Assembly: GCF_013450155.1 (NCBI RefSeq)
Contig: NZ_JACCKD010000003.1
Span: 186,001 to 250,000, forward strand
DNA: 64,000 nucleotides
DNA from: Haloechinothrix aidingensis
GTDB taxonomy: Bacteria; Actinomycetota; Actinomycetes; Mycobacteriales; Pseudonocardiaceae
Direction of reading: 5' to 3'
Shown here: positions 17,934 through 28,268 of the stretch, one piece after another
Numbering within the stretch: the first letter of the stretch is position 1
How the letters are laid out: every line of letters starts with the position of its first letter
Translations under genes and position numbers: made by a program
The notes under the pieces: generated by a model
Told to the model about the DNA's origin: nothing
What the model saw: only the letters and a program-made list of their open reading frames with translations
Databases searched by the model: none

Positions 17934-19385
17934 TCAGGAGATGGGGCGGTCGGTCGGCTTGACGGGAGCGGGCAGCACATCCCTGCCGGTGAGGTAGGCG
18001 TCCACGCCCGCGGCTGCCGCGCGCCCCTCCGCGATCGCCCAGACGATCAGCGACTGGCCGCGTCCCATGTCGCCTGCGCTGAACACGCCCTCGACGCTGG
18101 TCTGGTAGTCGTTCCCGCGTGCGACGTTGCCACGCTCGTCGAGGTCCACGTCGAGGTCGGACAGCAGCGCGCCCTTCTCCGGCCCCACGAAGCCCATCGC
18201 GAGGGTGACCAGCTGCGCGGGCAACTCGCGTTCGGTTCCCTCGACGGGGACGAATCCCCCGCCGGAGCGCTCGACCTCCACGATCTTGAGCGCGCGCAGC
18301 TTGCCGTCCTCGTCACCCAGGAACTCCTGCGTATTGACCGAGAAGACGCGCTCGCCGCCCTCGGCGTGCGCCGAGGAGGTCCGGTAGACCATCGGGTAGG
18401 TCGGCCACGGCTGCGTCTCCGGGCGTGACTCGGGAGGTTTCGGCATGATCTCGAGCTGGGTCACCGAGCGCGCCCCCTGGCGGTGGGCCGTACCGAGGCA
18501 GTCCGCGCCGGTGTCACCCCCGCCGATGATGATCACGTCCTTGCCGTTGGCGTCGATGGGCGATGCGTCGAGCTCGCCGCTGGCCACCCGGTTGGCGGGC
18601 GGCAGGTACTCCATCGCCTGGTAGACACCCTCCAGCTCGCGGCCGGGAACGGGCAGGTCGCGCCATGCGGTCGCGCCGCCGGTCAGCACGACGGAGTCGT
18701 AGTCGGCACGCAGCTGCTCGGCTGTGACGTCGACGCCGACATCGACCCCGGTACGGAACTCGGTGCCCTCCGCGCGCATCTGCTCGATCCTGCGATCCAG
18801 CCGCCACTTCTCCATCTTGAACTCGGGGATGCCGTACCGGAGGAGCCCTCCGGCAGCATCGGCGCGCTCGTAGACCACGACATCGTGACCGGCCCGGGTG
18901 AGCTGCTGCGCGGCGGCGAGCCCCGCGGGGCCCGACCCGACCACGGCAACCTTCTTGCCGGTCTTGGTGACCGGCGGTTGCGGCTTGACCCAGCCTTCCT
19001 GCCAGGCCTTGTCGATGATGGAGATCTCGACCTGCTTGATCGTCACCGGGTCGTCGTTGATGCCGAGCACGCAGGCGGCCTCGCACGGTGCGGGGCACAA
19101 CGTGCCGGTGAACTCCGGGAAGTTGTTCGTCGCGTGCAGGCGCTCGATCGCATCAGCCCAGTCCTGTCGCCAGGCCAGCGTGTTCCAGTCCGGGATCAGG
19201 TTGCCCAGCGGGCAGCCCTCGTGACAGAACGGGATGCCGCAGTCCATGCAGCGCCCGGCCTGCTCCTGGAGCTTGTTGTTGCCGAACTCGTCGTAGACCT
19301 CTCGCCAGTCCATCAACCGCAGGTCGACGGGACGCGGCTTGGCGGCCTCGCGCCGGGTGGTGAGAAAGCCCTTCGGGTCAGCCAT
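17934..19385 (-). CDS. gltD: Glutamate synthase (NADPH) small subunit
   Basis: The 483-aa beta subunit of GOGAT. It oxidises NADPH through FAD and passes electrons to the large subunit. The N-terminal cysteine clusters for two 4Fe-4S centres are visible ([17 protein letters not shown] near residue 42; CPAPCEAAC near residue 97). The FAD-binding motif [15 protein letters not shown] lies at about 146-160, the NADPH motif [13 protein letters not shown] at about 288, and the closing [16 protein letters not shown] is conserved. The ATG overlaps the end of gltB by eight bases, so the subunits are co-translated. Length and order are normal for actinobacteria. Confidence 0.96.
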   Translation of the reverse strand: MADPKGFLTTRREAAKPRPVDLRLMDWREVYDEFGNNKLQEQAGRCMDCGIPFCHEGCPLGNLIPDWNTLAWRQDWADAIERLHATNNFPEFTGTLCPAPCEAACVLGINDDPVTIKQVEISIIDKAWQEGWVKPQPPVTKTGKKVAVVGSGPAGLAAAQQLTRAGHDVVVYERADAAGGLLRYGIPEFKMEKWRLDRRIEQMRAEGTEFRTGVDVGVDVTAEQLRADYDSVVLTGGATAWRDLPVPGRELEGVYQAMEYLPPANRVASGELDASPIDANGKDVIIIGGGDTGADCLGTAHRQGARSVTQLEIMPKPPESRPETQPWPTYPMVYRTSSAHAEGGERVFSVNTQEFLGDEDGKLRALKIVEVERSGGGFVPVEGTERELPAQLVTLAMGFVGPEKGALLSDLDVDLDERGNVARGNDYQTSVEGVFSAGDMGRGQSLIVWAIAEGRAAAAGVDAYLTGRDVLPAPVKPTDRPIS

Positions 19386-22300
19386 GTGCGGCCTCCATCA
19401 CTGCCTCGTCGATACTGCGGCCTTCGCGGACCGCGGCTTCGCGTGCCTGCAGGACACGCTTGAAGTCCTTGGGCATTACCTTGCCGAACCGCTCGACGGC
19501 GGAGTCCCAGTCGGTGAGCAACGACCGTGCCACCTCGGAGGACGTCTCGGCGTAGTGGCGCTCGACAGCGCCCTTGAGGAACTCGAGGTCCTCCTCGTCC
19601 AACGGGTCGAGATCGACCATCTCGGTGTTGACCCTGTGGTGCGGCAGGTCGAGCACGTACGCGACACCACCGGACATTCCGGCGGCGAAGTTACGGCCGA
19701 TCCCGCCGAGAACGACGACCTTGCCGCCGGTCATGTACTCGCACCCGTGGTCACCGACGTGCTCCACGACGGCGGTCGCGCCCGAGTTGCGCACGCAGAA
19801 CCGCTCGCCGACCTTGCCGCGCAGGAAGATCTCGCCGCCGGTGGCGCCGTAGCCGATGACGTTGCCCGCGATGAGGTTGTGCTCGGCGGCGAACGGCGCG
19901 TCCGGATGCGGTCGCACGACGATGCGGCCGCCGGACAGGCCCTTGCCGACGTAGTCGTTGGCGTCCCCGACCAGCCGCAGGGTGATCCCCCTGGGGATGA
20001 AGGCACCGAAGGACTGGCCAGCGGTACCGGTGAAGGTGACGTCGATCGTGTCGTCGGGCAGACCCTCGCCGCCCCAGCGCTTGGTGAGCTCGGAGCCGAG
20101 CATCGTGCCGACTGTGCGGTTGACGTTGCGCACCGGCAGGTCGAGACGCACCTTGTCGCCGGAGGACAGTGCGCCTTCCGCCAGCTGGATCAGCGTGTTG
20201 TCCAGTGCCTTGTCCAGCCCGTGATCCTGCTGGACGACCTGGTGGCGGGCCGCACGCGGCTCGAGCTCGGGCACGTGCAGGATCGGCGAGAGATCCAGGC
20301 CCTCGGCCTTCCAGTGCTCGACGGCCTTGCGGGTGTCGATCATCTCGGCGTGCCCGATCGCCTCGTCCAGCGAGCGGAACCCGAGTGCCGCAAGGTACTC
20401 GCGAACCTCCTGCGCGATGAACTGGAAGAAGTTCACGATGTAGTCCGCCTTGCCGGAGAACTTCTCCCGCAGGGTCGGGTTCTGCGTGGCGACCCCGACC
20501 GGGCAGGTGTCGAGGTGGCAGACGCGCATCATGATGCAGCCGGACACGATCAGCGGGGCCGTCGCGAAGCCGAACTCCTCGGCGCCGAGCAGGGCGGCGA
20601 TCATGACGTCGCGACCCGTCTTGAGCTGGCCGTCGGTCTGCACCACGATGCGGTCACGCAGCCGGTTGGCCAGCAGGGTCTGCTGGGTCTCGGCCAGGCC
20701 GAGCTCCCACGGCGCGCCCGCGTGCTTGATCGACGACAGGGGAGAGGCGCCGGTTCCGCCGTCGTGACCGGAGATGAGCACCACGTCGGCGTGCGCCTTG
20801 GAGACACCGGCCGCGACGGTTCCGACCCCGACCTCGGAGACCAGCTTGACGTGGATCCTGGCGTCCGGGTTGGAGTTCTTCAGATCGTGGATCAGCTGTG
20901 CGAGGTCCTCGATCGAGTAGATGTCGTGGTGCGGCGGGGGCGAGATCAGGCCGACGCCAGCCGTGGAGTGCCGGGTCTTGGCGATCCACGGGTAGACCTT
21001 GGTGCCGGGTAGCTGGCCACCCTCACCGGGCTTGGCGCCCTGGGCCATCTTGATCTGGATGTCGTCGGAGTTGACCAGGTACTCGCTCGTCACCCCGAAC
21101 CGGCCGCTGGCGACCTGCTTGATGGCCGAACGGCGCTCCGGGTCGTAGAGCCGGTCGGCGTCCTCGCCACCTTCGCCGGTGTTGGACTTGCCGCCGAGGC
21201 GGTTCATGGCGATCGCCAGGGTCTCGTGCATCTCCTGGGAGATCGAGCCGTAGGAGATCGCGCCGGTGGAGAACCGCTTGACGATCTCCGAGACCGGCTC
21301 CACCTCCTCGATCGGCACCGGCTCGCGCTCGCCCTCCCGGAAGGAGAACAGGCCGCGCAGCGTCATCAGCTCCTCGGCCTGGTCGTCCACGCCGCGGGTG
21401 TACTCGCGGAAGATGTCGTACTGGCCGGACCGCGTGGAGTGCTGGAGCTTGAACACGGTATGCGGGTTGAACAGGTGCGGCTCGCCTTCGCGACGCCACT
21501 GGTAGTCACCGCCGAACTCGAGCTCGCGGTGGTGCGGGCGCACACCGTCGGCCGGGAACGCCGTGCGGTGCCGCTGGGCGACCTCCTCGGCGATGACGTC
21601 GAAGTCCACTCCGCCGATCCGCGAGGTCGTCCCGGTGAAGCACGCGTCGACGACCTCGGGGCCGAGGCCGATCGCCTCGAAGATCTGCGCGCCGGTGTAG
21701 GAGGCGACCGTGGACACGCCCATCTTGGACATGGTCTTGCGGACACCCTTGCCGAGGCCCTTGATGAGGTTGCGGGTGGCCTGCTTGGCATCCGTGCCCT
21801 CGATCAGCCCGCGCTCGGCCATCTCCTCGACGGTGGCCATGGCCATGTACGGGTTGACCGCAGCGGCGCCGTAGCCGATCAGCAGGGCGATGTGGTGCAC
21901 CTCGCGGGCGTCGCCCGACTCGACGACGAGCCCGACCTGGGTGCGGGTCTTCTCCCGTACGAGGTGGTGGTGCACCGCACCGGTCAGCAGCAGCGACGGG
22001 ATGGGGGCGTGGTCGGCGTCCGCGCCGCGGTCCGACAGCACGATCAGGCGTGCGCCGTCCGCGATCGCCTCGCTGACCTCGCCCCGGATCTCCTCGAGCC
22101 GCTTGACCAGCGCTTCACCGCCGCCGTGCACGTGGTAACGACCGTCGATGGTCGCCGACTGGAACTCGGGCAGGTCCCCGTCGTCGTTGACGTGCACGAG
22201 CTTGGCCAGCTCGTCGTTGTCCAGCACGGGAAACGGCAGCACGATCCGCCTGCAGGACTGCGGTCCCGCTTCGAGCAGGTTGGGCTCGGTGCCCAGCTGA

Positions 22301-23940
22301 GCCTCCAGCGAGGTCACCATCTCCTCCCGGATCGCGTCCAACGGCGGGTTGGTGACCTGGGCGAACAGTTGGGTGAAGTAGTCGAACATCTGACGTGACC
22401 GGCCCGAGAACGGGGCCAGCGGGGAGTCGTTGCCCATCGACCCGATCGGCTCGGCCCCGGTACGGGCAACGGGCTCGAGCAGGACAGACAGCTCCTCCTC
22501 GGTGTAGCCGAAAGCCTGCTGGCGGCGGACGAGCGAGCCGTGCGTAGGCACCTCGCGCTCGCGCTCCGGCAGCTCGTCGATGCGTACGCGACCTGACTCG
22601 ATCCACTCGGAGTAGGGGTGCTCGGCGACGAGCTCGCCCTTGATCTCCTCGTCGTCGATGATCCGCCCCTCGGCGGTGTCGACGAGGAACATCCGGCCGG
22701 GCTCGAGCCTGCCCTTCTGCACGATGCTCGACGGTTCGAGGTCGAGGACGCCGACCTCGGAGGCCAGGACCACGAGACCGTCCTCGGTGACCCAGTAGCG
22801 CGCGGGGCGCAGCCCGTTGCGGTCGAGGACGGCACCGATCTGGGTGCCGTCGGTGAACGAGACCAGGGCGGGCCCGTCCCACGGCTCCATCAGTGTGGAG
22901 TGGAACTCGTAGAAGGCCCGGCGGTCCGGGTCCATCTCGTCGTGGTTCTCCCACGCCTCGGGGATCATCATCAGCACCGCGTGCGGCAGGCTCCTGCCAC
23001 CGAGGTGCAGCAGTTCGAGCACCTCGTCGAAGGTCGCCGAGTCGCTGGCATCCGGTGTGATGATCGGGTAAATGCGCTCCAGCTCACCGGGGATGAGCTC
23101 GGAGCGAAGCATCGACTCGCGCGCGTTCATCCAGTTCTTGTTGCCGCGCAGGGTGTTGATCTCACCGTTGTGCGCGACGAACCGGTACGGGTGCGCCAGC
23201 GGCCAGGAGGGGAACGTGTTGGTGGAGAACCGGGAGTGCACGAGACCGATCGCGCTGGTGACCCGCTCGTCGGCGAGGTCGAGGAAGAACCTGTCCAGCT
23301 GCGGCTCGGTCAGCATGCCCTTGTAGACGATGGTGCGCGCGGACAGGCTGGGGAAGTACACGTCGGTGGCGTGTTCGGCGCGCTTGCGCACGCAGTACGC
23401 CATGCGCTCGAGCGCCAGCCCGGTGGCGGTCTCGGCGCCGGTCTCCTTCGGGGCCAGGAACACCTGGGCGAAGTAGGGCATGACGCCTGCGGCGGTCGGG
23501 CCGACGTGGTCGGTGTCGACCGGCACGTCACGCCACCCGATCACCCGCATGTGCTCCTCGGCGGCGACCCGCTCGATGGTGGACTTGGCCTTGTCCCGCT
23601 CCCGCTCCGCACTCGGCAGGAAGGCTGTGCCGACCGCGTATCCGCCTGGCTCCGGAAGGTCGAAGTCGACGACCGCGCGGAAGAACGCATCGGGGATCTG
23701 GATCAGCAGCCCGGCGCCGTCACCGGTGGCGGCCTCGGCACCACGGGCGCCGCGGTGTTCCAGGTTGCGCAGCGCTGTCAGTGCCTTGCGCACAACGGAG
23801 TTGTCGCGGCGACCGGCGAGGTCGGCGACGAAGGCGACGCCGCAGGCGTCGTGCTCGTACTGCTTGTCGTACAGCCCCCCGACAGAGGGCAGCGCCGAGG
23901 GTTGCGCTGCGCTCAGTGAGCTTGCGTTGTGGCGGGTCAC
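19378..23940 (-). CDS. gltB: Glutamate synthase (NADPH) large subunit
   Basis: The 1520-aa alpha subunit of GOGAT. It transfers the amide of glutamine to 2-oxoglutarate, giving two glutamates. A 32-residue propeptide precedes Cys33 ([14 protein letters not shown]), the N-terminal nucleophile of the type II glutaminase domain. The central domain, the FMN-binding synthase domain with GGGDG-type loop ([13 protein letters not shown]) and the 3Fe-4S cysteines in [15 protein letters not shown] follow, then the C-terminal glycine-rich beta-helix. The open frame extends to 24276, but the GTG at 23940 is favoured because GGAGGG lies nine bases upstream. GarA, encoded at 45.3 kb, is known to act on glutamate metabolism in mycobacteria. 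Confidence 0.96.
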   Translation of the reverse strand: MTRHNASSLSAAQPSALPSVGGLYDKQYEHDACGVAFVADLAGRRDNSVVRKALTALRNLEHRGARGAEAATGDGAGLLIQIPDAFFRAVVDFDLPEPGGYAVGTAFLPSAERERDKAKSTIERVAAEEHMRVIGWRDVPVDTDHVGPTAAGVMPYFAQVFLAPKETGAETATGLALERMAYCVRKRAEHATDVYFPSLSARTIVYKGMLTEPQLDRFFLDLADERVTSAIGLVHSRFSTNTFPSWPLAHPYRFVAHNGEINTLRGNKNWMNARESMLRSELIPGELERIYPIITPDASDSATFDEVLELLHLGGRSLPHAVLMMIPEAWENHDEMDPDRRAFYEFHSTLMEPWDGPALVSFTDGTQIGAVLDRNGLRPARYWVTEDGLVVLASEVGVLDLEPSSIVQKGRLEPGRMFLVDTAEGRIIDDEEIKGELVAEHPYSEWIESGRVRIDELPEREREVPTHGSLVRRQQAFGYTEEELSVLLEPVARTGAEPIGSMGNDSPLAPFSGRSRQMFDYFTQLFAQVTNPPLDAIREEMVTSLEAQLGTEPNLLEAGPQSCRRIVLPFPVLDNDELAKLVHVNDDGDLPEFQSATIDGRYHVHGGGEALVKRLEEIRGEVSEAIADGARLIVLSDRGADADHAPIPSLLLTGAVHHHLVREKTRTQVGLVVESGDAREVHHIALLIGYGAAAVNPYMAMATVEEMAERGLIEGTDAKQATRNLIKGLGKGVRKTMSKMGVSTVASYTGAQIFEAIGLGPEVVDACFTGTTSRIGGVDFDVIAEEVAQRHRTAFPADGVRPHHRELEFGGDYQWRREGEPHLFNPHTVFKLQHSTRSGQYDIFREYTRGVDDQAEELMTLRGLFSFREGEREPVPIEEVEPVSEIVKRFSTGAISYGSISQEMHETLAIAMNRLGGKSNTGEGGEDADRLYDPERRSAIKQVASGRFGVTSEYLVNSDDIQIKMAQGAKPGEGGQLPGTKVYPWIAKTRHSTAGVGLISPPPHHDIYSIEDLAQLIHDLKNSNPDARIHVKLVSEVGVGTVAAGVSKAHADVVLISGHDGGTGASPLSSIKHAGAPWELGLAETQQTLLANRLRDRIVVQTDGQLKTGRDVMIAALLGAEEFGFATAPLIVSGCIMMRVCHLDTCPVGVATQNPTLREKFSGKADYIVNFFQFIAQEVREYLAALGFRSLDEAIGHAEMIDTRKAVEHWKAEGLDLSPILHVPELEPRAARHQVVQQDHGLDKALDNTLIQLAEGALSSGDKVRLDLPVRNVNRTVGTMLGSELTKRWGGEGLPDDTIDVTFTGTAGQSFGAFIPRGITLRLVGDANDYVGKGLSGGRIVVRPHPDAPFAAEHNLIAGNVIGYGATGGEIFLRGKVGERFCVRNSGATAVVEHVGDHGCEYMTGGKVVVLGGIGRNFAAGMSGGVAYVLDLPHHRVNTEMVDLDPLDEEDLEFLKGAVERHYAETSSEVARSLLTDWDSAVERFGKVMPKDFKRVLQAREAAVREGRSIDEAVMEAAHG

Positions 23941-23973
23941 GTCTAGCCGCCCTCCCATGGTGTCGGTGCGTCC

Positions 23974-24020
23974 AGGCAGCGCTATCGCGCCCGCTCCACG
24001 TGTGTGGGCGGGCGCTGCCT
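23974..24020 (-). promoter_or_regulatory. Overlapping hairpins in the gltB 5' leader
   Basis: Two stems share part of their right arm just upstream of the gltB ribosome-binding site. AGGCAGCGC (23974-23982) pairs with GCGCTGCCT (24012-24020), and GCGCCCGC (23987-23994) pairs with GCGGGCGC (24008-24015). They could be alternative folds of the leader RNA or one long imperfect hairpin. A regulatory role is an inference; no ligand-binding motif was recognised. Confidence 0.4.
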
Positions 24021-24272
24021 CTGCCGGGAATCGCGGTGGTCTGCTCTTCAGACGCGAGATGCCCAGATCTCGCCGATCGGTCGGTGGTGGGGCCCGCGGG
24101 ACGATTGCCCACGAAGCCCGGGCCGACCCTGTGCGGGCGAGTGGCCGCACCTCGCTGTGCAGCCGAAAGCGCACGTCGTCGTGCGGATGGCGCTGGACCC
24201 GGCCCCGGATTGGCGCAGGCCAGGCTGCGCGCCTCAAGTGCGTATCGCAGTGCCCGGGGTCGCCGGGTCCTC

Positions 24273-24293
24273 CCACTTTAATGTGAATAGTGG
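24273..24293. promoter_or_regulatory. AT-rich inverted repeat upstream of gltB
   Basis: CCACT (24273-24277) and AGTGG (24289-24293) flank TTAATGTGAAT in the only AT-rich island between gltB and the monooxygenase operon. This is probably part of the gltB promoter (minus strand), implying a leader of about 330 nt. The bases from 23941 to 24636 contain no other supported gene. Confidence 0.4.
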
Positions 24294-24514
24294 ATTAATG
24301 GCATACCCGAGTGGCCATTGCGTGGGAAATACCACGTCAGGTTGACCATCACCTGGACACACGCGCCGCCATCTTACCCCAGTGGAACGATACTCATTCG
24401 ACGCATCGAGTGAGTACCGCCCGTTCGTGGAGATTCTCCCCGCGGCACGACGACCGCCCGATCGCCGAGAATCCGCAGGCGACGATCACCTGACGTGTGA
24501 ATCCGGGTCGCTGC

Positions 24515-24543
24515 TTGACACGAACCGGCCGCTCACTCATCCT
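24515..24543 (+). promoter_or_regulatory. Candidate SigA-type promoter of the monooxygenase operon
   Basis: TTGACA at 24515-24520 is a perfect -35 box. It is separated by 17 bases from CATCCT (24538-24543), a fair -10 box. It sits 94 bases before the monooxygenase ATG and immediately upstream of a pair of overlapping palindromes. Confidence 0.55.
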
Positions 24544-24551
24544 ACTCAAAG

Positions 24552-24571
24552 GTAACTGTTACTGGTGGTAA
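24552..24571. promoter_or_regulatory. Overlapping palindromes, candidate operator
   Basis: GTAACTGTTAC (24552-24562, palindrome around a central T) overlaps TTACTGGTGGTAA (24559-24571, TTAC-N5-GTAA). The position just after the -10 box suits a repressor site. No regulator gene is adjacent, so the protein is unknown. Confidence 0.45.
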
Positions 24572-24636
24572 CGTCAGTGCGGTTTCGACAGCGCACCGGA
24601 CAGCGGGTGTATCCCAGCATGGCGTGGAGGAAGAGC

Positions 24637-26184
24637 ATGGCGCAGCGTGCCCAGGCCAAGGTCGTGATCGTGGGGACGGGTTTCGGTGGCCTCGGTCAAG
24701 CGATCCAGCTCACCCGAGCGGGCATCACCGATTTCATCATCCTGGAGAAGGCGCACGAGGTCGGCGGCACCTGGCGGGACAACTCGTATCCCGGCTGTGC
24801 GTGCGACATCCAGTCGCACATGTACTCGTTCTCCTACGAGCAGAACCCGGAGTGGTCCCGGGCGTTCTCCGGGCAGCCGGAGATCTTCGAGTACCTCAGG
24901 GGCGTCGCCGCCAAGCACGGCCTCTACGAGAAGATCCACTTCGGCGTCGAGATGGCGGGAGCCCGCTGGGACGAGGACGAGGGCCGCTGGTACGTGTACT
25001 CCACCACCGGCGACGAGTACGTCGGGCAGTTCCTCGTCTCCGGCGTCGGGGGGCTGCACATCCCGCAGATCCCGGAACTTCCCGGCATCGAGCGGTTCCG
25101 CGGCCCGACGTTCCATTCCGCGCGGTGGGACCACGACGTCGACCTCACGGGCAAGAGGGTCGCCGTGGTGGGCACGGGTGCCAGCGCGATCCAGTTCGTC
25201 CCGCGGATCGCACCGGACGTCGCCGGGCTGACCGTCTTCCAGCGCACCCCACCGTGGATCATGCCCAAGCCCGACCACGCGATGCCGGAATGGACGAGGT
25301 CGCTGTTCCGGTCCGTCCCTTGGGTGCAGCGGGCCTACCGCTACCTGCTGTACTGGATGCTCGAGGTGCGCGCGCTCGGTTTCAACGGGCACCCTGCGCT
25401 GATGAAGGCAGGGGAGCTGCTCGCAAAGCGCCACATCCGCAAACACGTCAGCGATCCGCAGCTGCGCGCCAAACTCACCCCCGACTACACGATGGGGTGC
25501 AAGCGGGTGTTGATCTCCAACGACTACTATCCCGCTTTGACCAGGGACAACGTGGACGTGGTGACCGAGGGCGTGCGCGAGGTCCGCGAGCACAGTGTCG
25601 TGGACAGCGCCGGCGTCGAGCACCCGGCCGACGTGCTCATCTACGGGACCGGCTTCCACGTCACCGATGCGTTCGACTACCTGGACATCACCGGGGCCGA
25701 GGGACGCAACCTCGCCAAGGTGTGGCGGGAGGAAGGCATGCAGACGCACAACGGCATCACCGTCGCGGGCTTTCCGAACCTGTTCTTCCTCCTCGGCCCG
25801 AACACGGCGCTGGGGCACAACTCGGTCGTGTTCATGATCGAGCAGCAGGCCAAATACGTGGTCGACGCGGTTCGGCTGGCCGACGCGCACGATGCGGCGG
25901 CGCTGGACGTGCGCAAGGATGTCCAGGAACGGTTCCAGAGCGACATCCAGCGGAAGCTGAACAACGGGGTGTGGACCACCGGTGGCTGCACCAGCTGGTA
26001 CCTGGACTCCCAGGGCGTGAACCGTACGATCTGGCCCGGTTTCACCTGGCGGTACTGGTTGAAGACGCGCAAGGTGGACCCCAGCGAGTACCGGGTGATC
26101 GGGCGAGGTGGCAGCGCTGGTTCGGCTGCAGGATCGGCGACAGGTTCGGCGACAGGTTCGGCGACGGCCACGTACGGACGGTGA
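24637..26184 (+). CDS. Flavin-containing Baeyer-Villiger-type monooxygenase
   Basis: A 515-aa FAD/NADPH enzyme likely to insert oxygen next to a ketone, giving esters or lactones. The FAD Rossmann motif is VVIVGTGFGGLGQAI (residues 8-22). The Baeyer-Villiger fingerprint FxGxxxHxxxW is met by FRGPTFHSARW (about residue 156), and the NADPH motif VVGTGASAIQ follows (about residue 179). The conserved GTGFH motif is present near residue 335. The ATG at 24637 has GGAGG six bases upstream; the frame opens earlier at 24565. The C-terminus ends in a short Gly-Ser-Ala-Thr repeat. It heads an operon with a metal-dependent hydrolase and a ferredoxin reductase. The substrate is unknown; steroids, alicyclic or long-chain ketones are plausible. 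Confidence 0.88.
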   Translation: MAQRAQAKVVIVGTGFGGLGQAIQLTRAGITDFIILEKAHEVGGTWRDNSYPGCACDIQSHMYSFSYEQNPEWSRAFSGQPEIFEYLRGVAAKHGLYEKIHFGVEMAGARWDEDEGRWYVYSTTGDEYVGQFLVSGVGGLHIPQIPELPGIERFRGPTFHSARWDHDVDLTGKRVAVVGTGASAIQFVPRIAPDVAGLTVFQRTPPWIMPKPDHAMPEWTRSLFRSVPWVQRAYRYLLYWMLEVRALGFNGHPALMKAGELLAKRHIRKHVSDPQLRAKLTPDYTMGCKRVLISNDYYPALTRDNVDVVTEGVREVREHSVVDSAGVEHPADVLIYGTGFHVTDAFDYLDITGAEGRNLAKVWREEGMQTHNGITVAGFPNLFFLLGPNTALGHNSVVFMIEQQAKYVVDAVRLADAHDAAALDVRKDVQERFQSDIQRKLNNGVWTTGGCTSWYLDSQGVNRTIWPGFTWRYWLKTRKVDPSEYRVIGRGGSAGSAAGSATGSATGSATATYGR

Positions 26185-26254
26185 CGCGGGCAGTATCCGT
26201 ATCGGGATGCCGTCCGCGGGATGCCGGCAGCGGGATGCCAACGGGGAGGCGAGT

Positions 26255-27148
26255 ATGGCTGCGGACAACGAGGTCGAGCCCGGCGAGGAGCAGTTGGTGC
26301 TGCATCCGAGGCCGGTGCGTTTCGACTGGTCGAACCTGCCCCTGCACTGGGTGCCATGCGACCCCCAGACCACGCACACCATCAACGTCCTGCACCTGCT
26401 GCTGCCGGAAGGGGAGCGGTGGTTCGTCCGGGTGTTCAAGCAAGCCCTGCCGCTGATCGCCGATGAGCGCCTCCGCACGGACGTCCTGGGGTTCATCGGG
26501 CAGGAAGCCCTGCACGCCGAGGCACACAGCGGGGTGGCCGACCACCTCGCCGCGCACGGCCTCGACGCGAGCCCGTTCACCCGGCAGGTCGAGTGGATGT
26601 TCCGGCGCCTGCTCGGTGACCGCGACCTGCACGGCAAGGCCGCCGAGGAGTGGCTGGTCGAGCGCCTGGCGATCATCGCGGCGATCGAGCACTTCACCGC
26701 GTTCCTCGGGCAGTGGATACTCGACGCCTCCGGCCTGGACGCCGCGGGTGCCGATCCCACGATGCTCGACCTGCTCCGCTGGCACGGCGCCGAGGAGGTC
26801 GAACACCGCAGTGTCGCCTACGACCTCTTCTGCCACCTCGACGGCCGGTACACCCGCCGGGCACGTGCCATGTCCGTGGTGGCCCCGGTGATGCTGTGGC
26901 TGTTCGTGCGCGGTACGCGGTTCCTGATGCGCAACGACCCGCAGCTGGGCGGCCGGGACAAGGCGCGGCTGCGGCGGTTGCGGGCGGCATCCGCACGGGG
27001 CACGCTGCCCACGCTGCGCGGGGTGCTCGGCGAGGTGCGCCCGTACTTCACCCGCTCGTTCCACCCCTCGCGGTACGGCTCGACGGAGCGCGCGATCGGG
27101 TACCTGGCGAGCTCGCCTGCCGCGCAGGCGGCCGAGGCGCAGCAGTGA
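26255..27148 (+). CDS. Predicted metal-dependent hydrolase (PF10118 family)
   Basis: A 297-aa protein of the Metal_hydrol family (PF10118), helical and ferritin-like in predicted character. Acidic/histidine motifs that could bind two metals are GQEALHAEAH (about residue 85) and GAEEVEHRSV (about residue 178), with further Glu/His in AIIAAIEHFTAFLGQW between them. The family name says hydrolase, but diiron oxygenase chemistry is equally consistent with the motifs. The ATG follows GGGGAGG. The gene lies 70 bases after the monooxygenase, and its stop overlaps the next start (GTGA), so the three genes form one operon. Confidence 0.75.
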   Translation: MAADNEVEPGEEQLVLHPRPVRFDWSNLPLHWVPCDPQTTHTINVLHLLLPEGERWFVRVFKQALPLIADERLRTDVLGFIGQEALHAEAHSGVADHLAAHGLDASPFTRQVEWMFRRLLGDRDLHGKAAEEWLVERLAIIAAIEHFTAFLGQWILDASGLDAAGADPTMLDLLRWHGAEEVEHRSVAYDLFCHLDGRYTRRARAMSVVAPVMLWLFVRGTRFLMRNDPQLGGRDKARLRRLRAASARGTLPTLRGVLGEVRPYFTRSFHPSRYGSTERAIGYLASSPAAQAAEAQQ

Positions 27149-28239
27149 CCGTCACCGGGGAACCGATGGCTGGCTGCGTTCCGGACTACCCGAGCGACCT
27201 GCGGGGGCGGCCGAGGCGGGATCGCCTGATGTCCTCGCTCGACGCGGTCGTGTCGCTGTACCAGCGGATCAGCGTGTACAGCGGGAGGCGTCGCGGGCCG
27301 GTGACCCCGGTCTCGCGGGACCGCGAGCTGGCCGTGGACCGGATGCGTACCGAGGCCGAAGACGTGGTGAGCCTGCGCCTGACGGCACCCGACGGCGGCG
27401 AGCTGCCCGCCTGGCGGCCCGGCGCGCACCTGGATGTGGTGCTGCCCTCCGGGCGCGTGCGGCAGTACTCCCTGTGCGGCGACGCGGCCGACACGCGGGC
27501 GTACCGGATCGCCGTGCGCCGCCTGCCGGACGGTACCGGGTCCGGGGAGGTGCACGAGGAGCTGCGGCCCGGCTCCCGGATCACCGTGCGGGGTCCGCGC
27601 AACGCGTTCCCCCTGGCGCCCGCGCGTTCCTACCTGTTCGTCGCCGGCGGTATCGGGATCACCCCGATCCTGCCGATGGTGCGTGCCGCGGCAGCGCGGG
27701 GAGCCGACTGGCGCCTCGTCTACACCGGCCGCAGCACCGGGTCGATGCCGTTCATCGACGAGCTGACCCGGATCGATCCTCGACGGGTGTGGATCCGGCC
27801 GGACACCGAGTACGGCATCCCGGCATCCGGGGCGGAGCTGCTGGAGCGCGCGCCGGACGGCGCAGCCGCCTACTGCTGCGGCCCCACACCGATGATCACG
27901 AGCCTGCGCGTGGACCGGCCCGCCAGCCGGGTCGGCTCGCTGCATTTCGAGCGGTTCGGCCCGCCGCCCATCACCGACGGCGCGCCGTTCGAGATCGAGC
28001 TCGCGCGCAGCGGCCGGGTCCTGCCGGTACCCGCCGACCGCAGCGCCCTCGACGTGGTGCGGGAGGCCGTGCCGGACGTGGCGTACTCCTGCCGTCAGGG
28101 GCACTGCGGGACCTGCGCCGTCGGTCTGCTCTCCGGCACGGTCGAGCACCGGGACAGGGTGCTGTCCGAGCCCGATCGGGAGAGCGCCATGATGATCTGT
28201 GTCTCCCGCGCGACCGGGCGGGTGGTGCTGGACCTGTGA
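27145..28239 (+). CDS. Ferredoxin reductase with C-terminal 2Fe-2S domain (phthalate dioxygenase reductase type)
   Basis: A single-chain electron-transfer protein of 364 aa that would pass electrons from NAD(P)H via FMN/FAD to an oxygenase. The flavin domain has RQYSLCG near residue 109. The nucleotide domain carries FVAGGIGITPILPMV (about residue 168) and YCCGPTPMI (about residue 249). The C-terminal plant-type ferredoxin domain has CRQGHCGTCAVGLLSG plus a final MMICVS cysteine, giving the four 2Fe-2S ligands. The GTG start overlaps the previous stop by four bases. Its likely partner is the upstream metal protein or another oxygenase; the Baeyer-Villiger enzyme would not need it. Confidence 0.88.
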   Translation: MTVTGEPMAGCVPDYPSDLRGRPRRDRLMSSLDAVVSLYQRISVYSGRRRGPVTPVSRDRELAVDRMRTEAEDVVSLRLTAPDGGELPAWRPGAHLDVVLPSGRVRQYSLCGDAADTRAYRIAVRRLPDGTGSGEVHEELRPGSRITVRGPRNAFPLAPARSYLFVAGGIGITPILPMVRAAAARGADWRLVYTGRSTGSMPFIDELTRIDPRRVWIRPDTEYGIPASGAELLERAPDGAAAYCCGPTPMITSLRVDRPASRVGSLHFERFGPPPITDGAPFEIELARSGRVLPVPADRSALDVVREAVPDVAYSCRQGHCGTCAVGLLSGTVEHRDRVLSEPDRESAMMICVSRATGRVVLDL

Positions 28240-28268
28240 CCGGTCCCGCCTGATCGTCCGCCGCCCGA

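Noticed and set aside
23941-24276. N-terminal extension of gltB to 24276
   Set aside because: The extra 112 residues are Arg/Pro-rich and unlike GOGAT propeptides; a GGAGGG site is correctly spaced before the GTG at 23940, with Cys33 at the expected place.
24574-26760. A 728-codon open frame on the minus strand
   Set aside because: It lies opposite the monooxygenase and metal-dependent hydrolase genes, has Arg/His/Gly-rich composition without family motifs, and is a typical high-GC shadow frame.
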